From NCBI GenBank assembly GCA_964035575.1, contig OZ037849.1:744001-808000 (forward strand): a stretch of DNA of 64,000 nt, given 5' to 3'. The notes under the pieces were generated by a model, which did not search any database, was not told the DNA's origin, and was given only the letters and a program-made list of their open reading frames with translations. A program made the position numbers and the translations under genes. Shown here piece after piece: positions 22,094 through 33,455 of the stretch. Numbering within the stretch: position 1 is the first letter of the stretch; each line of letters starts with the position of its first letter. The stretch is from Rhynchopus sp. YZ270_cl-10. Lineage: Eukaryota > Euglenozoa > Diplonemea > Diplonemida > Diplonemidae.

Positions 22094-24154
22094 ATTGATC
22101 AATTTTATGGAGTTCATCCTATATTAATATACAGGGCGGTGAAGAGTCAAAAGGCATTTACCTTTTTTTAGTAACGTAGGAGAGGGTTTTTGTGTGCCGA
22201 TCCATGTCTTTCACCCCGGTACAGCCGGTCATTGTACCAAGGTACACTGTTCGCGAGAGGGTTGTATTTCAAGTCAACTTCCTTAAAAAAAAAGCTTTTC
22301 TTTTCCATATCAGATGTGAACCACAAAATGGATTGCAGGGGCAGCGTGGTTTCAGGTCCACCCCCTTGGTGTTCTAGTCACCTGCATTACCACGAGAGGT
22401 TTTTTTTTTGTATTCTCGTCGCATTCTTTTTGCGCCTGCAATTCCGAGAACATTTTTACTTTGCTCCCCCCTTCTTTCTTTTTCCTTTCGCGTGAAGTAC
22501 TTATTTCTGTGGTATCATATCATCATAAACGTTTTTTTTTTTTGTTTTTTTCCACTTTCAAAAATAGTTTTTAAGGCTTTACTTGATGGAGGGGTCAACT
22601 GAGAGCGGCTGTTGCCTCTTTTTTTAAGGTGACTAAGCACGAGGGGCTTAGGATCATCTTATAAACTTTTCTTTTTTTTTTCCCCCTTCCCCGACTATCC
22701 GCACTTGACCCCTCAATCTGGTAACAAAATAAGCTGCAATAATATAGCGGTTTTGTTCGTTCATTACCTTAAATAAATACCATGGGGCACAGAGCCGGGC
22801 TGTTGTGTGTGGTCTCTTTTCAGTCTGTTGGCAGTATATTCTTCGATAAAGACTAAGCTCCGAGAGGCTTAGGTTCATCTTATTAAACTTTTCTTTATTT
22901 TTCTCTCTGGGTATAACGCCTTTGGGGAGGAAGAAAGAAGAGGCAAATATGGCCTGATCTGACAAATAAGTGCACATCATTACTTTTGGCACGGCTCACC
23001 CCCACTATTGGCTCCTTCCAGCTCGCCATTTTACTACACTTTCTATACTTAAATTCAAACCAGAGGTACTAACAGTTCCTTTTAACTTGAAGAGAACCAG
23101 TGGAGATTTGCACAAACTGTGGCAACACAACCGAGGCAACTACTCCAACAATTTATCAGAAAGAAAAGAAGAAAAAAAAACCAATTTTGATTCATACCAT
23201 CTCAACCAAACCGACTGGGACACTTTGCACATCAGGGTAAAATCCTCAGCTCCAAAACATCGAAAGTTTCGAAATGGAGGGCAAAAAAACGTGGGATTTT
23301 TATAGTTTTTGTAAAAAAGCGCTGTTGTATCGCGTGGAGTATGTTCCCAGCTGTGGGGTACTTCAAATTTTCACAAATATGTTTCCTACTTGTACTCAAA
23401 TGTGGGGGACTTGCTCAAAAAAATCCCGAAAATACTGCATATTTGCAAAAGTTGCCCAGTCAAGACCACCAAAAAAAAAACTGCGTTTTGATGCAATTAC
23501 GGGACAATACCCGGCCTGTGGGGTCATTTTGAAAAAATGGTCAACTTTTTGCAACTCACGGGAAATGCAAAAATGCAAAAAAAATATGAAACAAAAAAAA
23601 AGCAGCGTATTTAGGACTTACCCTGATTGCACATCCCACCTTTTTTCTTTTTCTTTGCAGGTACACTGTCACAAAGAGGTCTTTGCATTTTCAAGTCATA
23701 CTTTTTTTCCTCTCTATTTTTTCTCTTTTTCAACTTCCCTTTTATTTGTTTTTCTCTAGTGCCTGTCTGCGCTGCTTATGTAGTGAGGTATTTTACGCTT
23801 TCAATTTTTCTTCTATTTCAGGATGACTAAGCCAAGGGAGTCGCACCTCAGGGTCCTAGGTACAGAGAACGGAGGAGGTGGAATACCTTTTCCGTTAAAT
23901 CAATATATTGAGTCAAATTTGACGGTCTTCAATATATTTATGAACCCGCCAAAATGAATGCAACAAGGAAATTTGCTACCATTTTTTTTTTTTTTTTTGT
24001 ACCATTGCTAGCAGGGTATTAGGGTGAAAATCCAAAATTCCGGAAAAAACTGGTTTTTCTGGTTTTCTCTCCTGGGTGACGAAAACTAGTGTTTCCGGCG
24101 AAAACCTCCACCGTTGACGGACACAGTCACCTTTTTCGAGTTTTTCGGGGGTGG

Positions 24155-24475
24155 GGTCAGTGTCTTATCCAGGAATCCAGATTTCAAAACATTTTTCGGC
24201 GCTGCTGACCCGGGTAGACATTGGGAACATAGGGACTGTATTTTTTTTTGCGGGGCAAAAAAATAATATAAAATGGCGCCGCAGGCGAAAAATTTTGAGG
24301 GTACGGTGTAAAAATCTAGCTTTTTACACCACAGAGCCACTCAAACGAACTCTTTTTTGCGGAGCAAAAAATGAAAAATGGCGCCGCAGGCAAAAAAAAT
24401 CAAGGAACAGCCATTTCCCAAAGGCACTCCCGTGGTTCAAAAAAAAAAGACACGGTTCTACCAGGCGGGGAAAAA
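24155..24475 (+). repeat. Diverged copy of the 670-bp repeat family
   Basis: It aligns by eye with 55970-56340: GACATTGGGAACATAGGGA, then AAATGGCGCCGCAGGC, ACGGTGTAAAAATCTAGC, CTTTTTACACCACAGAG, TTTTTTGCGGAGCAAAAA, GGCGCCGCAGGC and ACTCCCGTGGTTCAA appear in the same order with many substitutions. Confidence 0.75.
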
Positions 24476-24574
24476 ATGCGGGGAAAAAAATCGAGTCCGC
24501 CCTAATCTGGGGACGACATTTACAGAAAGGCCTGGTGAAAAGTGTCGGTTTTTTTTTCCCCTCCAGATTTCTCT

Positions 24575-24606
<32 letters not shown>

Positions 24607-26262
24607 GTGTTGTTCAACTTAGCCCAAGGCTCGACTATTTTTTTTTCCACATCAAACTGGACAGGGCGAGGGGGGTACGTTTACTATGCACATGAAAAGC
24701 ACTTGGTCCGAGCGAAGCGAGGCCAGATGTCTTACAATCTGTACGGTCGATACTTTGTACTATTATGGTGTTACCGATCTGCTGTCGGGGACATGTCAAC
24801 GACATGTCAATATAGGGGGGGGTGTGTCATTTTCCCCTGTGAACCTTGTGTCAAGGACATGTCAAGGACCTGCCAATATGGGCCCTTTCGGGAACACCAT
24901 ATTACGGTATTTTTAGTCATACGACGTGCTATTGTTATGTAATTATAGGTAGTACGCAGTACACGTGTTTTTTCGGGACCAGGATCTCCTAACTGTCATG
25001 GGAATATTTTTGATCCCTCCTCCTATGCTCTCAAATTTATTGAATGCGAATGTTGAAATACTAACGGTCATCTCTACAACAATAGAGAGTGATGTGTGCT
25101 GTCTGTATCGTAGCCTTTTCGGGTGGTGTTTTTATGATTATTATTGTGCAGAGCTCGTTATTCTTTGTATACTGCCCGAGAAAAAAAAACAAACAAAACC
25201 CCGAATATTGGAATGCAACCAACGTGTAGAGGAAAAAAACAAACACACTTCGCTCCCACAAAGCTGCAAAAAAAAACCCCCCCTCCCACTCCAGTGTGTG
25301 TTTTTTTTTATACCTCTGGTCACTCATTGGTTGAATTCCTACAGAAATAAAACAAAAAGAAAGAATAACAAAATGCAACAATGGGTCAGTGTTCCGAATG
25401 TCTCAATCATGTACCTCTTCGGAGCGGTGGTGCTTTCTGTGAAGTATCGTTGCTCCTCCTTCGGAGGTTGCTGGTTGAAGAGAACCTGTGCCCCCTCCAC
25501 CCCCCTAGTCTTATAGTTGCCATTTCTAAAAAGATTGATTCAAAATATTGGAGCGCGCGTAGGGCAAACAAAAAAAAAAACAATGAAATGCGTTGTGATT
25601 GTCTGTTTTGATTATAGGTGACTAAGCACAGAGAGGCTTAGTATCATTCTTATAAATTTTTTTCTGTGATTTTCTTTTGATTCACAAAACCTCATCATCA
25701 ATTGCAGTTTACACTTTTTTTCCCCCACATTTTTTGTTCCGCCCGGATTTGAGCGCACAAACAACGATCCAATATTCCCTTTTTTTGTTTTTAGTTTTTT
25801 TTGTTGAAATACTGTTTTTTAGATGTGCATACACGTGACATCTTATTCCTTCTGCCTTTTCTTTGCTTTTTTGATAATCGTGTTGCCACCTGTGTGATAT
25901 CCGCGCAGTCAGCTCGCCAATTTCTCCTACCGTGGGGTACGTGTTGTCGCTGTGGGAGGCTTTAGACTCACTTTAATCAACTTTTCATGAACTGAAGCTT
26001 TTTTGAAAATATTTTTTTAGACATGTGTGCCTTGAGAGGGTACATATTTCAATTATTCCTCCAAAGCTTGCTTTCAAGGAGAAAATAGTATTACCGGGTA
26101 CGGTCGCCAATCCTTCAAACAGGAGGATTGAGTAATCAACGAAAACAGCTTTACTTACCAGATGCTATTTTTGTTTTCTTTTTTGTTTTCTTACAGGATG
26201 CACTCCTGTCTATAACTCAACCCATACCTTTTTTGGGAGTAAACCACAATTTGTACTTCTAA

Positions 26263-26327
26263 AAAATGTGGATTACGACAATCCGGATTAATCCACATCG
26301 CATAATCCAGATTGTCGTACACATTTT
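26263..26327. repeat. Small inverted repeat
   Basis: AAAATGTG...TACGACAATCCGGATTA (26263-26290) pairs with TAATCCAGATTGTCGTACACA (from 26303) around a 12-nt spacer. A third partial copy of the motif follows at about 26330-26345. Confidence 0.6.
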
Positions 26328-27585
26328 AGAATCCACATTGTCGTTTCCCCCCTTTTTTTAATCCTTACTCACAGTGTGCTTTGGGCGATATGAAAAAAAG
26401 AACTGCAAGAGGTTCTTGCATTTATCGCCCCTCTGTGAGAAATAAACGTTCAACTTTGAGAAAAAAAATGTACATTCAACTTTTTCGGCCCATTTTTTCA
26501 GAATGGGTGATACACCGTAACAATATTAATACTGGGTGATGAGGGTAACTGCGGCCTCTGATGAGAGGGTACGTGTAGATTGCTAGAGGGTTCACGTTAG
26601 TATAGGGTTGATGTGGCTGCGGTCGCGCTCTCGGGTGCAACTGCGGCCTCTGATTCTCGGCTAACACTGCCCTGGCGATAGGAGGGTGGGGGTGGGAGTC
26701 CTGGGGGAGGACGCTGTGAGATGCTGTGATATTGTAACTAAAATCCGTCTCGCCCTTTTCAGCCCCGCTGGCCCTGCCCTGTACATGTTTCGCACTGTAC
26801 CTGTACAAGGTAGCTGTGATGTGTCCATTGTTCCTCTGATCAAGGAGCAGCCAACCAAAACCAGAACTTAACTCTTTTACCCCCTCCCTTTTTTTTCTAC
26901 CGTGTGGTCGTGCATTGCACTGAAGGGGGGGGGGATAAGGGAAATGACAGCTGCAGGCTGTGGTTCCGTAATAACCGTCATCACATTTTTTTCAAAACAA
27001 AATAATATTAAAAAGGGCAGATTTTTTTTGGGTTGCGTTAGTACTACGTTGCCCAAGAGAGATACTGCCCCAGTGTCTTTTCCAACTCTTTCCTCCCCCC
27101 ACTTCCCGCAACTTGCGCAACGACGCAATGACTGCTTTTCCCCCCTCCCTATTACGTGCTCGCTCACTTACCCCACCCATCCCCTTATCCCCATTCTTAA
27201 CCCCCATTTCACCAACGTTTATACCGTACGCTTTTTTTCGCTCTCTTTTTTGTGCACCTCCCCCGTCACCTATTATTCCATCTGTTTTCTCGACGGGGAG
27301 AGGGATTTTTTTTTTTTTTTGTGCATCGGAGCGGGAAAAAAACTGGGGGGAAAAATGTCATTTGACGTTTAGTACCCTTCCCCGAACACTCCCATCCCCT
27401 TTACCTTTAACAGTCGACCGTTTAAAAAAAGGCACCCTATTTTGTTTTCAGATGTTTTTGCTCCAAATGGAGTTAGAAGTTTATGGAGCACCACTTTTGC
27501 GGTTCTGGGGAAAGAACCGAGCTGCAGAGCGCATGCCTCACCAAAACAGGTTGAGGTGTGTGCGTTCCACAACCTCTCTCACGAA

Positions 27586-27683
27586 ATGGATGTAGGACTG
27601 CATGGTTGGGTGTCCACCCCCGGTACAGCCGATCGTCCCAAGGTACACTGTTCACGAGAGGGCTTTGTAGCTCAACTTTTTCA
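27586..27683 (+). repeat. Family B dispersed repeat, best-preserved copy
   Basis: Order of modules: GGATGTAGGACTGCATGG, TTGGGTGTCCACCCCC, GGTACAGCCGATCGTCCC, AAGGTACACTGTTCACGAGA, GGGCTTTGTA, TCAACTTTTTC. Related copies lie at about 15566, 18529, 20161, 22207, 22310, 23658, 37905 and 51686, and as a duplicate at 34241. Several lie within 200 bp upstream of a start codon. Confidence 0.75.
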
Positions 27684-27757
27684 CGAGCCACCCCCCCCAC
27701 CTCACCTCACCTCTCTCCTTCTCCATTCCATAATTTAAGGGGAATTTTTTTTTAAAA

Positions 27758-29342
27758 ATGGCGGCAAAACTTTGCGCAGGATGTCAGAAGCCTGAACCCA
27801 CTATGCAGTGCCCCAAATGCCGCGAACTTGGCCTCCCTGCCACGTACTTCTGCGAGCAGAGCTGCTTCCAGGCAAGCTGGAAGGCGCATAAGAAGGACCA
27901 CTTGAAGGCACCTGAGGCAAGCATCGCGACCATGACGTCGGAGAACCTGATGATGTTCAACTTCAAGGGCGAGCTCCGCCCAGGAAAGATCACTCCAATG
28001 CGCCAAGTGCCTGCACGCATTGCCCGCCCTGACTACGCTGACCACCCAGACGGTGTCTCCTTCAGCGAGCAGAGGGACAAAGGCAAGCCCCTCCGCATCC
28101 GTGGTGAAGATGAGGTGGGTCTCCGCAAGGTCTGCCGTCTTGCCCGTGAAGTGCTTGACCTCGCGTGCGAGGCGGTCAAGCCGGGAATGACCGGAGACCA
28201 GATCGATAAGATAGTCCACGACGCGTGCCTTGCCCGTGATTCTTACCCATCGCCGCTCAACTACTATGGATTCCCGAAGTCGGTTTGCACCAGGTGTGTA
28301 GGGGGAAAGGAAGGTAATTTTGGGAGGGGAGAAAAATCCCCAAAGGGTTGTGTGAAATACTGTAGATAAATATGTGAAAAAAAAATTCCCCAAATCGTGT
28401 ACAGCTTGAACGAAGTGATCTGCCACGGAATCCCCGACTCTCACGTCTTCCAGGAGGGAGACATCGTGAACATTGATGTGACTCTGTACCACGGTATGAC
28501 ATACCACCCTCTCACCGAAAACGCCCCCCTCTTGCATTTCACATTTCTTTTACACTTTTCATGCCCGCTCAGCAAAAAAATAGCAAAAACTTCATAAAAA
28601 CCTAAACCTCACTCCTTGACAGGCGGGTTCCACGGAGACTTGAACGAGACTGTGTTTGTTGGTAAGCCGTCTGAGGACAGCATCAAACTTGTGAAGGCTG
28701 CCTATGAGTGCCTGTGGAGTGGGATTGATCTTGTAAAGCCGGGTGCGTTCTACAGGAACATTGCAGAGAACATCACGAAGCGTGCGAACCAGGACAACCT
28801 GAGTGTGGTGAAGACGTACTGCGGGCACGGCATCAACAAGCTCTTCCATACGTCACCAAGCATACCGCACTACGTCGGGAACAAGGCCGTCGGTGTCATG
28901 GAGGTGGGGCACGCATTCACAATCGAGCCCATGATCAACGTTGGCTCCTCCGGGGACATTACCTGGCCCGACAACTGGACCAGCACCACACCCGATGGAA
29001 GCTGGTCTGCACAGTTCGAGGAGACCATGCTCGTCACAGAGGACGGTATGTATCATATTTTCCTTGGAAAGTGGAGATCGGCAACAACCGAGGCAACTAC
29101 ACACTACTTCAACAATTTAGCAAAATAAAATAAAATAAAATATAGTGGAGCACAGTCTAGGGTGGCTACACTAATACAACCAAGTTTTCAAATAAAATAA
29201 CAAACAACACACCGCAGGTGTCGATATCCTCACTATGCGTCCTAACCCTAAGCCCCACTTCCTCCGTCAACTGGAGGCGCTCGAGATTCCCTGCGAGCTG
29301 TCCTTCGGTCCTGGCAGCACCGACAAGAGATGGCAGAAGTAG
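27758..29342 (+). CDS. Methionine aminopeptidase type 1, copy 1
   Basis: Four exons, 27758-28293, 28405-28493, 28623-29045 and 29218-29342, give 390 aa, matching the usual length of eukaryotic MetAP1. The enzyme removes the initiator Met from nascent proteins at the ribosome. The N-terminus has the MetAP1 zinc finger ([28 protein letters not shown]). The pita-bread catalytic domain shows all five metal ligands: the two Asp in [17 protein letters not shown], His in [11 protein letters not shown], Glu in FTIEPMIN and Glu in AQFEETML. The substrate-binding His in CGHGI is also present. Intron phases are 2, 1, 1, and all joins restore conserved sequence. Donors are GTGTGT, GTATGA and GTATGT. Intron 3 contains two dispersed repeats. 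An exact second copy lies 6655 bp downstream. Confidence 0.96.
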
Positions 29343-29871
29343 GGGGTGACAGGGAGTGTGAGGGTGTGTGTGTGAAGGCGAGGCCGTTATTAATGCAATC
29401 AGTATCACCCTTTTTTTCTTTTTTTTTTTTGCCTTTTGTTTTTATTTTTCATCCCCTTTTTTTTTTCCAACGATCACTCTTGCTTTCTTTATGTCATTGT
29501 GTTCGTTTTTCATCTTTTTTTTCATCTCTTTTTTTTGGAGGGGGCGGGCGGGGTGGGTGATGAATTGTGGCAAGCCTTTTTACAGATATCATATGTGCAG
29601 AGCAAGCTGGTACATTCATCCTTCAATTTTTTTTTGTATACAACAGACGAAGCGGTACGCGTACGGTTGTAAAGAAATAATACAGACCGAAATGTTTGGG
29701 CGTCTTCGGTTCGAATGATTGGAATTGTGTGTGTAGTTCAGACATAAATACTGGCTCTTCTATCTTGTTCTTTTATTCATTGTTTTCCTTTCATTGCCCT
29801 TTGCTTGTGCTCCCCGACTCCAATTCAACCAACACTTACAGAGGGGGGTCAAAAAGTTATTAGCGTTTTTC

Positions 29872-29914
<43 letters not shown>
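29343..29914. other. Aminopeptidase 3' flank and poly-A tract
   Basis: T-rich sequence with the likely transcript end of the aminopeptidase. The direct repeat ends at about 29633. Positions 29876-29914 are an uninterrupted run of A that abuts the first ATG of the retroelement fossil. Confidence 0.7.
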
Positions 29915-29917
<3 letters not shown>

Positions 29918-31489
29918 CCGTTTGAGGGCAGATCCAGAGACACTTTTGTTTTGGATGAGGTGGACTGGGTGAGCGCTAGACCTTTGCCTATTCCGGCGCA
30001 GCCCGCTCTCCTTCAACATGGTTGCGTCTTCCCCTCATGCCCCGTCGCACATACCTCGCAGTATTGCTGGATCTGCGGATACGGCGCCCATCAGCAGTGT
30101 GTCAAGGATAAGCTCCCCACGCAAGCCATCGCCGCCGCTTTTCTCGTCAATTACCACACCGGTGAGTTTACCTGCCCTGTATGCGCCTGGGTGGACGAGG
30201 AGCCGGCCGATGTAGACCCTGTTGCGAACCTGCCTCAGCCGCCACTACACCAGGATCCTGAGCCTATTCCGCAGGGGGACCCGATTCAGGACCAGCCGCA
30301 GCCTCAGTTGGCACAGCTCATTGCACAGCTCATCGCACAGCAGCAGGACCAGCCGCCACCGCAGCTACCCGTACCGCAGGAACAGCAGCAGCCAGGGCAC
30401 GTGGCGCAGCATCCGCAGCCGCCTGTGCTCCCGGCGCAGCATCCCGTACATCAGAACCAGCAGCAGCCAGGGCACGTGGCGCAGCATCCGCAGCCGCCTG
30501 TGCTCCCGGCGCAGCTCCCAGGACAGCCGAATCAGCAGCCGCCTCCGCAGATGGCGCAGCTTCCTGCCCAAGGTCTCGCGCAGGCCATCGCGCAGCTACT
30601 CGGGCCTCACGCGGCCCCCCCGCCGGGTCCGCAGCAGCAGCAGCAGCAGCAGCAGCCGGCACAGCTGATCGCGCAGCTCCTGGCCCTACCGGCCCAACAG
30701 CCCCCTCCTGCCCAGCAAGCCCAGCCGCCGGCCCCGGGCGCGGCTCAGCAGCAGGGGGTCCCTCAGCAGGCGCAAGCCGTGCCCCAGCTTGATGCGCTGG
30801 CGCCGATCCTGCAGCAACTCTTGGCTCCGCAGCTGGCCCTACAAAACGTCATCCGGGACGTGGCCCAGCTGCGGAGCCAAGCCGGTATGGCCCTCCCCCA
30901 CAATTTTAACCCCTTTTGTGCCATTGATTGGCGTCCCTTCCTCCACAACCCACAGAAGATCGACGTACTTCGCTGGAAGCTGAAGGAGGAAGGCGGCGCA
31001 CCCGCGGTTGCCTTGCGCTCCCTCCCTGCCGCCGCTAGCGCAGAAGATTGTGCCCTCGCACAAGCGCACGACAGAGTGCACGCCACTCTCTCGGGAATGC
31101 GCCGCGAGGACCCCCCCGCCAACGACGACCGCTTGTCCGACCTCCACCAACTGCTCACTTGGGCATATCGGTGTTTGTTGGTCAAGAAGTATGATCTCGC
31201 AACGGGACATGCTTACCTTGTGCTGGCACTCGAGAAGGATTGGCAATCCTTTTCGAAGGGCCACCAGGCACGCTACTCCGACCAGGCCATACGGACTGGG
31301 AAGGACGCGGCCCTGGATCGCAAGGACCGGTTTCGAGGGTCGCGGGGGTCGGGGAACAAGCGAGAGAGGGATACCGATAGGGAGCAGGGAAAGGGGGGGA
31401 AGCAGGGGGGGAAGCAGGGGGGGAAGCAGGGGGGGAAGCAGGGGGGGAAGCAGGGGGGGAAGCAGGGGACAAAACCTGCGACGCAATGA
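29915..31489 (+). mobile_element. Gag-like part of the YR retroelement fossil
   Basis: About 524 codons. The N-terminal part has a Cys/His cluster that looks like a zinc-binding module. A long Gln/Pro-rich low-complexity middle follows, then a more globular section of about 180 residues and a tail of Gly-Lys-Gln tandem repeats built on a 12-bp repeat (about 31395-31465). Position in the element, not similarity, makes it gag-like. Confidence 0.6.
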
Positions 31490-31594
31490 CTAGGGTCCGC
31501 TCTTCCGAGCAACTCTCATCAAGATTCTTTTTACTCTCACCTTCTTTTTCCCCCCCCCTCCAAGTGGGGACGTTCCCGTCAGGTAGTAGCGTCT

Positions 31595-32479
31595 TTGGGA
31601 ACTTTTCAGAGGGAACAGATCGAGGCCTCTCTCAGGGAAACCCTCGTTCAGTCCCTCGCCCCGTCCACCCAGTCCTCGATGCAGAGTGTTTTACGCACAT
31701 ACCTGCAATTCAAGGAAAACTGGGAGTGGGCGACGGGCCAGTCCCTGGAACACGCGGTGGCGGTACTCTTGTTTGCAGAAAAGAAGCGGGGAGAGGGGGC
31801 AAAAAAGTCCACAGTCCTTCAGTATACCATGTCCCTAGCGGGTGCACTGAAGAGGCTGGATGGAGACCTGATTTCCCACTCCCAGCTCGTACAAGATTAT
31901 CGCCAGGCCCTCAAAAGAGGCGGCGCATTGCTCTCGGAGCGCCAGGCGAAACCTGCCCTGTTTTCACAGGTGCAGACAGTTCTGGATCGGCTTCCGATGG
32001 GGGTGCTCCGTCTCGCCATTGCTTTGTGTTGGGCGGGGGCGGCTCGTGCGTCGGACGTGCTGCGCTTGAGAAGGTCGGAGCTAGTGATTCGGTCGGACTC
32101 GTCGATCCAGGTGCACTGGACAAAGACGAAGTCCGATCCTTATCAACTAGGTCGCTTCTCGGGAGTGGTGCTCCGTCCTCAAGAGACCCGTCTTCTTTTT
32201 GTTCACCTCTCCTCCCTCACCCCCCAACAACAACTTTTCCCTTTTTCTCTAACGACAAAGGTCATCTCGGACGAGTTGAAGAAGACCTGCCCGGCGCTCA
32301 CGTCCCACTCTCTCAGAAGGGGGGCGGTGCAGCACCTGGTGGGCCGGAATGTGGACCTCGAGATGATTCGCCAGCTCACCCGTCACGCGGACGTGAACTC
32401 CGTCGTGCGTTATGCGCACGAGGCGGGGGGTTCGGTCGCGGCGAGTTCGGCGGAAACATCGCGACTCCTCCTATCCTAA
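31595..32479 (+). mobile_element. Tyrosine recombinase part of the YR retroelement fossil
   Basis: About 294 codons with a phage-integrase-type catalytic domain in the C-terminal half. The Arg (ARASDVLRLR), His-x-x-Arg (SHSLRRG) and His/Tyr (LTRHAD...VVRYAH) motifs are recognisable in the expected order and spacing. This enzyme class inserts elements by site-specific recombination and leaves no target duplication. Confidence 0.85.
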
Positions 32480-32589
32480 ATCCCGCTTTCCCCTCCCCTT
32501 TATTTACACCGTGTTCTCAAAGCTTGTTTACTAATCCTTCTTTTTATTCTGCTCCATTTTCTCCTTCCCCCCCTCCCTTTTCTGTGTCT

Positions 32590-33455
32590 ACGTGTGAGGA
32601 AGAAGACTACGGGCCGGGCCTCGACTCGCTATATGATTCTGTTTGTGTGGTTAAGATTCATAAGTCGAGTGTCAGGGCCCCGGCTGTGGTTAGCCTTTCT
32701 GAGAAGCTTGCACCCATTTGTTCCTCCTTTCTGCATTTGGATAGAGTGAAAGAACTGGACAGAGAAGGTGAGCTCAAAGGGATTTTAGATCTTATTACTG
32801 ATCCCAAATGTTTTTACTCAGCCTTCAGACCGGGGTCTCTGGACCTCATTTTTTCCAACCCCAGTGTTTTTTCGTCGTCTATCTCCAGAAACATGGCACA
32901 CCATCTGGACAGGTTATTGGAATACGGGGTTGTTAAACGTGTGTCAGCTCGTCAAACAGTGGTATTGCACGCATTCACCGTACCTAAGAAATCTGCGGGT
33001 GTTCGTTTTGTCGCAGATGGGCGTAAATTGAATAAGTTAATGTACCGGCCTCCTGAGATGCTTCTTCCGAAGATACCTCAGGTGATCGACAGAGTTCTGG
33101 AGTCTTCCTGGGCAGTACTTGCGGACGGCAAAAGTTGGTTTTACCAATTTGGCCTACACGAGGAAATCCAGGCTTTTTTCGGTATCAATCTGGGTCATCA
33201 GAGAGGAGATTTCATCCAAACCAGACTCATTGCTATGTGCATGGGGTGGTCTTTCGCACCTTGTATTGCTCACCGCACTGCGAGGGTGCTCCTCCCTGAT
33301 GACTCGGGTGTTACCTGGGTGGACAACTTCATTGTTTTAGATAAGTCTCGCGAGGCTGTTACTTTTTCGTTTTCTCAGTTTTTAGCACGTTGTAAACACG
33401 TGAATGCTGTGCTAAACTTAGAAGATGAGTTTTACGGTGAACCGTTGCAAGTTAA
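32590..33455 (+). mobile_element. Reverse transcriptase part of the YR retroelement fossil
   Basis: The region reads as an RT of the DIRS/VIPER type: VRFVADGRKLNKLM and the LPKIPQVIDRVLESSWAVLA stretch in the fingers/palm, DGKSWFYQFGL, MGWSFAPCIAHR, and a palm motif in TWVDNFIVL. It is the last part seen before the direct repeat begins. Confidence 0.75.

Larger units (their letters stand above)
22094..26800. other. Long repeat-only intergenic stretch
   Basis: Nothing in 4.7 kb reads as a convincing gene. Contents include family B repeats at about 22207-22287, 22310-22412 and 23658-23710; family A repeats at about 22627-22680, 22851-22900 and 25617-25665; a copy of the ACCGAGGCAACTAC repeat at about 23097-23150; GTGGGGTCA family remnants around 23340-23560; a diverged 670-bp-family copy at about 24155-24475; short ACATGTC direct repeats at about 24788-24880; and a hairpin at 26263-26327. 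A small frame at about 25372-25516 (MQQWVSVPNVS...) and a possible terminal exon after TTTTCAG at 26762, ending at 26870, could not be tied to any gene. Confidence 0.6.
26801..29633 (+). repeat. Perfect 2.83-kb direct repeat, copy 1
   Basis: Identical to 33456-36288 at a constant 6655-bp offset, as far as I compared. It begins at CTGTACAAGGTAGC and ends inside a T-run. It contains a whole methionine aminopeptidase gene with all introns and a family B repeat upstream of it. Confidence 0.93.
29915..33455 (+). mobile_element. Tyrosine-recombinase retroelement fossil (VIPER/TATE/DIRS kin)
   Basis: The order of parts is gag-like ORF, tyrosine recombinase, reverse transcriptase, all on the plus strand. 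That order is known from VIPER-type elements of trypanosomatids rather than DIRS1 or Ngaro, where the recombinase comes last. A 39-base A-run abuts its left end. Its right end is set by the start of the second aminopeptidase direct repeat. It appears broken, with at least one break. The long open parts and the identity of the flanking repeats suggest a very young age. Family assignment within YR retroelements is by domain order and by eye. Confidence 0.75.

Noticed and set aside
26686-26870. Possible terminal exon ending TKTRT before the aminopeptidase direct repeat
   Set aside because: There is an acceptor-like TTTTCAG, but no upstream exon and no recognisable product. The second half is also present at 33456 without the first half.
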